NCBI GenBank assembly: GCA_020444205.1
Contig: JAHLLJ010000003.1
Span: forward strand, 23,743-87,742
Direction of reading: 5' to 3'
Source of the DNA: Deltaproteobacteria bacterium
Lineage (GTDB): Bacteria; Desulfobacterota; Desulfarculia; Desulfarculales; Desulfarculaceae
DNA length: 64,000 bases
The position numbers and the translations under genes were made by a program. Under the pieces are notes generated by a model. The model made no database searches, was not told the DNA's origin, and saw nothing but the letters and a program-made list of their open reading frames with translations. Below, piece by piece: positions 58,621-64,000 of this stretch (the stretch's first letter is position 1; the number at the start of each line of letters is the position of its first letter).

Positions 58621-59979
58621 TTATTTGAGCATCTGGCGATAGGTGCTCTTGTTACCCAGGTTGGGGCGGCCAGTGGCCAGGGGGCCGGGCCGCACCACCG
58701 AGGTGAGCGCGCCAACCGGACGGCGGCTGCGCGCGGGCTGGGCCTCGGGAACCTCGGCGGTAACCGGCTTGTCCAGCACCACGGTCATGCCCGCGCCCAT
58801 GATGAGCAGCACCGCCGCGGTGAGGTAGGCTGACTCATAGGAGCCGGTGGCGGCCACTATCATCTGGGAGACCCGGGGCAGCACGAAACCGCCCGCGCCC
58901 CAGGCGGTGAACACCAGGCCGTAGTTGACGCCAAAGTTCTTGAGCCCGAAGTAGTCCTTGGTGGCCGAGGGGAACAGGGAGAGGTTGGTGCCGTAGTTGA
59001 AGCCCACCAGGGCGGCGGCCATGACCATCACGATGGCCTGCTCCTTGCCCACCATCATCAGGGAGAACAGCAGCAAGGACTGGAAGCAGAGCATGATGGC
59101 CAGGGTCTGGGTGCGCCCGATTTTGTCCGAGAGCGTCCCGGCCACGATGCGGCCGCCCGCGTTGCCCACGGCCATCAGGGCCACCACCACCCAGGCCATG
59201 TCGCCCAGGCTGGCCTTGGCCATGCCGGCCACGTTGCCGATGATCATCAGGCCCGCGCCCGCGCCCACGAAGTAGGTGAACCACAACAGGTAGAAGGTCT
59301 TGGTGCGCAGCATGGCCGAGGGAGCGAAGTCCAGCCCCTTGGCCTTGGGAGCCGCCTGGGCCTTGGGCTCGGACTCGGGATTGTAACCCTTGGGCGGGTT
59401 GACCAAAAACTGAGCCAGCCCGCAGACCACGATGATAAAGGCGCCGCCGAAGATCATCATGGCCGAGCCGAGGCCCAGGGTGTGGATGAGGTAGTTGCTC
59501 AGGGGAGCGATGTACACCGAGGCCAGGCCGAATCCCGAGACTACCAGCCCGGCGATGAGGCCGGTCTTGGCCGCGGGGAACCACTTGATGGCCGGCGGGG
59601 TGGCCGAGGCATAGCCGAAACCCAGGCCGGTGCCGGTGAGCACGCCAAAGCCCAGGACCCACACCCACAGGGAGTAGGACTGGCTGATCCACATCAGGCC
59701 CAGGCCGGTGAGCACCCCGCCGATGACCGCGGTTATGCGCGGCGAGAATTTATCTTGCAGGCGCCCGGCGAAGATCATGCTGAAGGCAAAGGCCAGACAG
59801 CAGACCGCGTAGGGGTCGTTGAGGGAGGAAAGGCTCCATTCAAAACGGCCGTCGCCGGCCACAATGGAGTCCTTGATGGCCATCTTGAACATGCTCCAGG
59901 TATAGAGGATGCCCAAGGCCAGGTTTATGCCGATTCCGGCCGTGGTCACCGACCATCCGCGATTCTTGACCTTTTCCAT
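58621..59979 (-). CDS. OFA-family MFS carrier (oxalate/formate antiporter-like)
   Basis: A 452-residue twelve-helix protein of the OFA group. The N-terminus (GINLALGILYTWSMFKMAI) is characteristic, as is GTGLGFGYASATPPAIKWFP in helix 4-5 and FNYGTNLSLFPSATKDYFGL in the second half. OFA carriers exchange small carboxylates (oxalate, formate, lactate, pyruvate). It lies 201 bases downstream of a kinase/NtrC-type regulator pair on the same strand, with a sigma-54-like sequence in that gap, so expression may answer to the acid it transports. Confidence 0.9.
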   Translation of the reverse strand: MEKVKNRGWSVTTAGIGINLALGILYTWSMFKMAIKDSIVAGDGRFEWSLSSLNDPYAVCCLAFAFSMIFAGRLQDKFSPRITAVIGGVLTGLGLMWISQSYSLWVWVLGFGVLTGTGLGFGYASATPPAIKWFPAAKTGLIAGLVVSGFGLASVYIAPLSNYLIHTLGLGSAMMIFGGAFIIVVCGLAQFLVNPPKGYNPESEPKAQAAPKAKGLDFAPSAMLRTKTFYLLWFTYFVGAGAGLMIIGNVAGMAKASLGDMAWVVVALMAVGNAGGRIVAGTLSDKIGRTQTLAIMLCFQSLLLFSLMMVGKEQAIVMVMAAALVGFNYGTNLSLFPSATKDYFGLKNFGVNYGLVFTAWGAGGFVLPRVSQMIVAATGSYESAYLTAAVLLIMGAGMTVVLDKPVTAEVPEAQPARSRRPVGALTSVVRPGPLATGRPNLGNKSTYRQMLK

Positions 59980-60033
59980 GGCTCTTTTCTCCCTCCGGGC
60001 CGTGCCCTGTGCTTTGGATTCGCCTCCTATTAG

Positions 60034-60049
60034 TTCAAGTTCCGGGCCA
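60034..60049 (-). promoter_or_regulatory. Degenerate sigma-54-like promoter ahead of the OFA carrier
   Basis: On the minus strand TGGCCCGGAACTTGAA matches TGGCACG-N4-TTGCA at all but two positions, but the -12 GC is GA. It is 55 bases upstream of the MFS start. Confidence 0.4.
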
Positions 60050-60090
60050 ACGCGCGGTAAAAGGAGATTAGTTCAGTTGTAACGATTACT

Positions 60091-60122
60091 TATAAATATA
60101 TGGCCGCTCCGGAGGAGCGGCC
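60091..60122 (-). terminator. Hairpin terminating the kinase/regulator operon
   Basis: GGCCGCTCC-GGA-GGAGCGGCC (60102-60122), followed on the minus strand by an AT-rich ATATATTTATA tail. The tail is not a pure T run, so some read-through into the MFS gene is possible. Confidence 0.55.
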
Positions 60123-60180
60123 TGGGAGCGGCCAAAAGCGGCTAAAAAGTAGAAAATTTTCTAGATTTGTGGAAGTTTTT

Positions 60181-61566
<1,386 letters not shown>

Positions 61567-61572
61567 GGTCTC

Positions 61573-63789
61573 CTATCCGTGGGAGTCGTAGCCCCAATAG
61601 GCCGAAGCAGGCAGCTCCATGGTAAACATGGCCCCTCCCCAGCGGCTCTGGCTCACGCTGAGCTTGCCGCCGTGGTCGCTCACTATGCGGTGGCACAGGC
61701 TCAGCCCAATGCCCGAGCCCTCACGGCGGCCGGTGAAAAAGGGGTCGAACACCTTTTCCCTCAGGGCCTGGGGCACGCCGGGGCCGGAGTCGGACACCCG
61801 GATTACGATGCGGTCCATCTCCAGGGAGGAATCCAGGCCGATCTTCTTTTCCCCATCCACCTCGCTCAGCGCCTGCACCGCGTTGGTGATCAGATTCATG
61901 AGCACTTGTTCCAAAAGCTGACCATCGGCGTGGGCCAAGGGAAGATGGTCGGCCAGGGAGGCCTCCAGGGTGATGCCCGCCTTGCGCAGGGTCACCGCCG
62001 ACAGCTCCATCACATTGGTCACCACCTGGTTCAGGTTGATCAGCGAGACCTTGGGCGCGGTGGGACGGCTGAAGTCCAGCACCCGTCTGATCACCCCCTC
62101 GATGCGCTGGCTGGCCGCCTGCATCTTGGCCACGATCTCCTCGACTTCGGCCATGCCCTGGGTCTTGCCGCTCAGGGCGCTGAGGTACAGGTTGATGCCC
62201 GATAGGGGGTTGCGTATCTCATGGGCGATGCCCGCGGCCACCCGCCCCAGGGAGGCCATCTTGTCCTGGATGCTAACCAGGCGCTCCAGCTCCCGGGCCT
62301 TGGTGATGTCGAGCATGATGATCAGCCTGGCTTCGCTGCCCTGGTAAACGATGCTCCCGGCCCGGCAGTGCACCCAGCGGGCCGCGCCGCCGGTATGGTC
62401 CTCGCCGTTTAAAAAGCCCAGGTCCAAATCCTGGCCCTCTTCCGCCTCGGGGCCGGCTTGCTGGTCCGGTTTTTTGGACAACTCCAATAACTTGGCCAGG
62501 CGGGGATCGCCCTGCCGGCCCAAAGAGGCCAGGTCAAAGGGCGTTTCGGCCGGGCCAAGGACGCGGGTGGCCTCTGGGTTGCAGTACACCACCTGTCCGC
62601 CCTGTACGATGGCGATGCCCACCTGGGCATTTTCCACCAAGGTGCGGAAGCGGCGCTCGCTTTCGGCCAGGGCCCGGTCCATCTCCCGGCGGCGGGTGAT
62701 GTCCTCATAGGTGCACAGCACTCCCACCACCCGGCCTTGGGGCCCGCGCAGGGGGATGCGGTTGGCGTCCATCCACAAGGTGGAGCCGCCCGGCCCCTGC
62801 TGGGGCTCGATAACGTGGTGCTGCACCTCGCCGGTGGCCATGACCTCCTGCTCGGCCCGCTCCAACAGGGCGGCCTCGGCTGGAGGGCGGGGCAGCTCGT
62901 GGTCGTGCAGGCCTTTTATCTGGGCCGGGTCGGACAGGCTTACGTGAGCGGCAAAGGCGCGGTTGCACCCCAGATAGCCGCCCCGGCGGTCCTTCCAAAA
63001 GATGAGCTGGGGAATGTTATCCATAACCAGGCGCAGCATGCCCCGGGAGCGCTGGGTTTCCACCTCGGCCCGGCTGCGGCGGCGTTCGGCCCTTAGGCTT
63101 TGGGAGATGATGTATAGCTCCAGCAGGGCCACGATGGCCACGATAGCCAGGCTGACCCAGGTGAGCCGCCCGGTGATGGCGGCCATTTGCTGGGAAACGT
63201 CCTCCACGTAGATGCCGGTGCCCACCACCCAGCCCCAAGGAGCGAACTCCTTGACAAAGCTGACCTTGGGCACCACATGGGCCGGGTCGTCCTTCCACTG
63301 CCACATGTAGTCCACGTAGCCCTTGCCGCTTCCCTTGACCACCTTGACCACCTCGGAAAACAGGCGCTTGCCGTGAGGGTCGCGGAAATCGGCTACGTTT
63401 TTGCCTTCCAGGTCCGGGCGGTAGGGATGCATCACCATGCGGGGCTCCAGGTCGTTGACCCAGAAGTAGTCCTTGCCCTCGGCCCCGTAGCGCATGGCCC
63501 TGAGCTGCTGCTTGGCTCGTACTTGGGCCTGGTTCCTGGTGAGCAGGCCCTTTTCCTCCTGGGAATGGTAATAGGCCAGCACGTCCCAGGCGCTTTGGGT
63601 GAGCTCGCGGATCATCTCCCGCTTGCGGTCCATGAAGGCGTTTTCCACCGAAGGCAGGATCACCGCGAAAAAAGCGGCAGAGAAAAGCAGGATGGTGAGC
63701 ACCGAGGGCAGCACCAGGCGCAGCAGTGCGCCGGGCCACCAACGGCCGGGCACCGGCGGAGCTTGTTTTGGCGCGCCCGAGGCGGACAT
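61573..63789 (-). CDS. Cache-domain sensor histidine kinase with two PAS domains
   Basis: A 738-residue membrane kinase. A first helix (LPSVLTILLFSAAFFAVILP) leads to a periplasmic single-Cache-2-type domain (about residues 55-205; KDYFWVNDLEPRMVMHPYRP, GYVDYMWQWKDDP and FVKEFAPWGWVVGTGIYVED), then a second helix, two PAS domains (FWKDRRGGYLGCNRAFAAHV and RRFRTLVENAQVGIAIVQGG), a HisKA domain with the acceptor histidine in GIAHEIRNPLSGINLYLS, and HATPase (NLITNAVQALSEV, DSGPGVPQAL, GSGIGLSLCHRIV). Such Cache domains usually bind small carboxylates. It pairs with the NtrC-type regulator seven bases downstream. Confidence 0.94.
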   Translation of the reverse strand: MSASGAPKQAPPVPGRWWPGALLRLVLPSVLTILLFSAAFFAVILPSVENAFMDRKREMIRELTQSAWDVLAYYHSQEEKGLLTRNQAQVRAKQQLRAMRYGAEGKDYFWVNDLEPRMVMHPYRPDLEGKNVADFRDPHGKRLFSEVVKVVKGSGKGYVDYMWQWKDDPAHVVPKVSFVKEFAPWGWVVGTGIYVEDVSQQMAAITGRLTWVSLAIVAIVALLELYIISQSLRAERRRSRAEVETQRSRGMLRLVMDNIPQLIFWKDRRGGYLGCNRAFAAHVSLSDPAQIKGLHDHELPRPPAEAALLERAEQEVMATGEVQHHVIEPQQGPGGSTLWMDANRIPLRGPQGRVVGVLCTYEDITRRREMDRALAESERRFRTLVENAQVGIAIVQGGQVVYCNPEATRVLGPAETPFDLASLGRQGDPRLAKLLELSKKPDQQAGPEAEEGQDLDLGFLNGEDHTGGAARWVHCRAGSIVYQGSEARLIIMLDITKARELERLVSIQDKMASLGRVAAGIAHEIRNPLSGINLYLSALSGKTQGMAEVEEIVAKMQAASQRIEGVIRRVLDFSRPTAPKVSLINLNQVVTNVMELSAVTLRKAGITLEASLADHLPLAHADGQLLEQVLMNLITNAVQALSEVDGEKKIGLDSSLEMDRIVIRVSDSGPGVPQALREKVFDPFFTGRREGSGIGLSLCHRIVSDHGGKLSVSQSRWGGAMFTMELPASAYWGYDSHG

Positions 63790-63899
63790 GGACCATGCTC
63801 CAGAGTGGAGGAGGGGCGATGCCCCCCGGCATCACCCCTCACATGGTTTCATTTTGCCGCCGCAAGATCAAGCAAGGAAATGGGCTATGACCGGGTGGG

Positions 63900-64000
63900 C
63901 TATATGCGCTCCCTAACCACGTGGAACTCGATGGTCGCGGCGGTGACCTTGCTGGCCCCCGAGTAGATCAGGCTGACCGTCCACAGACCTTGCAGGCTGA
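63900..64000 (-). CDS. C-terminal fragment of an unidentified protein
   Basis: The last 32 codons of a gene that begins beyond the window. The frame reads GLWTVSLIYSGASKVTAATI and ends FHVVRERI before a TAG at 63902-63900. The alternating hydrophobic pattern suggests a beta-sandwich end, as in small domains that finish with a W-T-V strand, but this is too short to name. It would sit 110 bases upstream of the Cache kinase gene on the same strand. Confidence 0.5.
   Translation of the reverse strand, partial: SLQGLWTVSLIYSGASKVTAATIEFHVVRERI

Overview
The window is a gene-dense, GC-rich stretch of a bacterial chromosome. The content points to an anaerobic or facultatively anaerobic Gram-negative, most likely a deltaproteobacterium/Desulfobacterota relative (inference only): an outer-membrane efflux protein and porin, a quinone-linked multihaem cytochrome module, a molybdopterin oxidoreductase, three sigma-54 enhancer-binding proteins with sigma-54 promoters, UbiD/UbiX decarboxylases, TAXI-type TRAP transporters and OFA-like MFS carriers. 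I saw no rRNA, tRNA, CRISPR, insertion sequence or phage gene. Both ends cut genes.

Layout. 1-684: 3' end of a DnaE-type polymerase gene. 726-7450: a TetR-regulated RND tripartite efflux operon with an AcrR-box-like operator and a terminator. 7451-10221: long structured leader, then a NarL-type two-component pair. 10222-12764: a hairpin repeat, a secreted HEAT-repeat protein and an outer-membrane porin. 13128-15532: a 3-hydroxyacyl-CoA dehydrogenase convergent with a PAS/sigma-54 activator. 15543-20192: activator box and sigma-54 promoter driving a HybA-like ferredoxin, a HybB/NrfD-like quinone-site protein and a 13-haem cytochrome. 20308-21627: an MFS carrier.

21733-41585 is the most unusual part: two large convergent operons that mirror each other. 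The plus operon (21951-32657) reads cysteine-desulfidase-like, nitroreductase-like, ATC-hydrolase-like, TAXI binding protein, fused TRAP permease, UbiD, four-Cys mini-protein, MFS, UbiX, RidA, GntR/FCD regulator. The minus operon (41363-32877) reads GntR/FCD regulator, UbiD, four-Cys mini-protein, lone xanthine-dehydrogenase-type large subunit, fused TRAP permease, TAXI binding protein, metallo-beta-lactamase-fold protein. They meet at two tandem hairpin repeats. The likely theme is import of carboxylic acids and their prenyl-FMN-dependent (de)carboxylation, with UbiX shared.

41611-48289: a branched-chain-amino-acid-type ABC importer (livHMGF plus binding protein) ending in a LarA-like gene, led by a promoter with a pair of TTCA-N5-TGAA operators. 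48355-56973: an OlsF-like two-domain acyltransferase, a DMSO-reductase-family molybdoenzyme, a second PAS/sigma-54 activator preceded by a 38-bp nested palindrome, and a fused CoA-transferase and an SDR enzyme transcribed divergently from back-to-back sigma-54 promoters. 57042-63789: a tandem HD/HD-GYP protein, an OFA-type MFS carrier, and a Cache-domain kinase with an NtrC-type regulator. 63900-64000: C-terminus of an unidentified protein.

All calls come from reading the sequence and from recalled family knowledge; no search was run.
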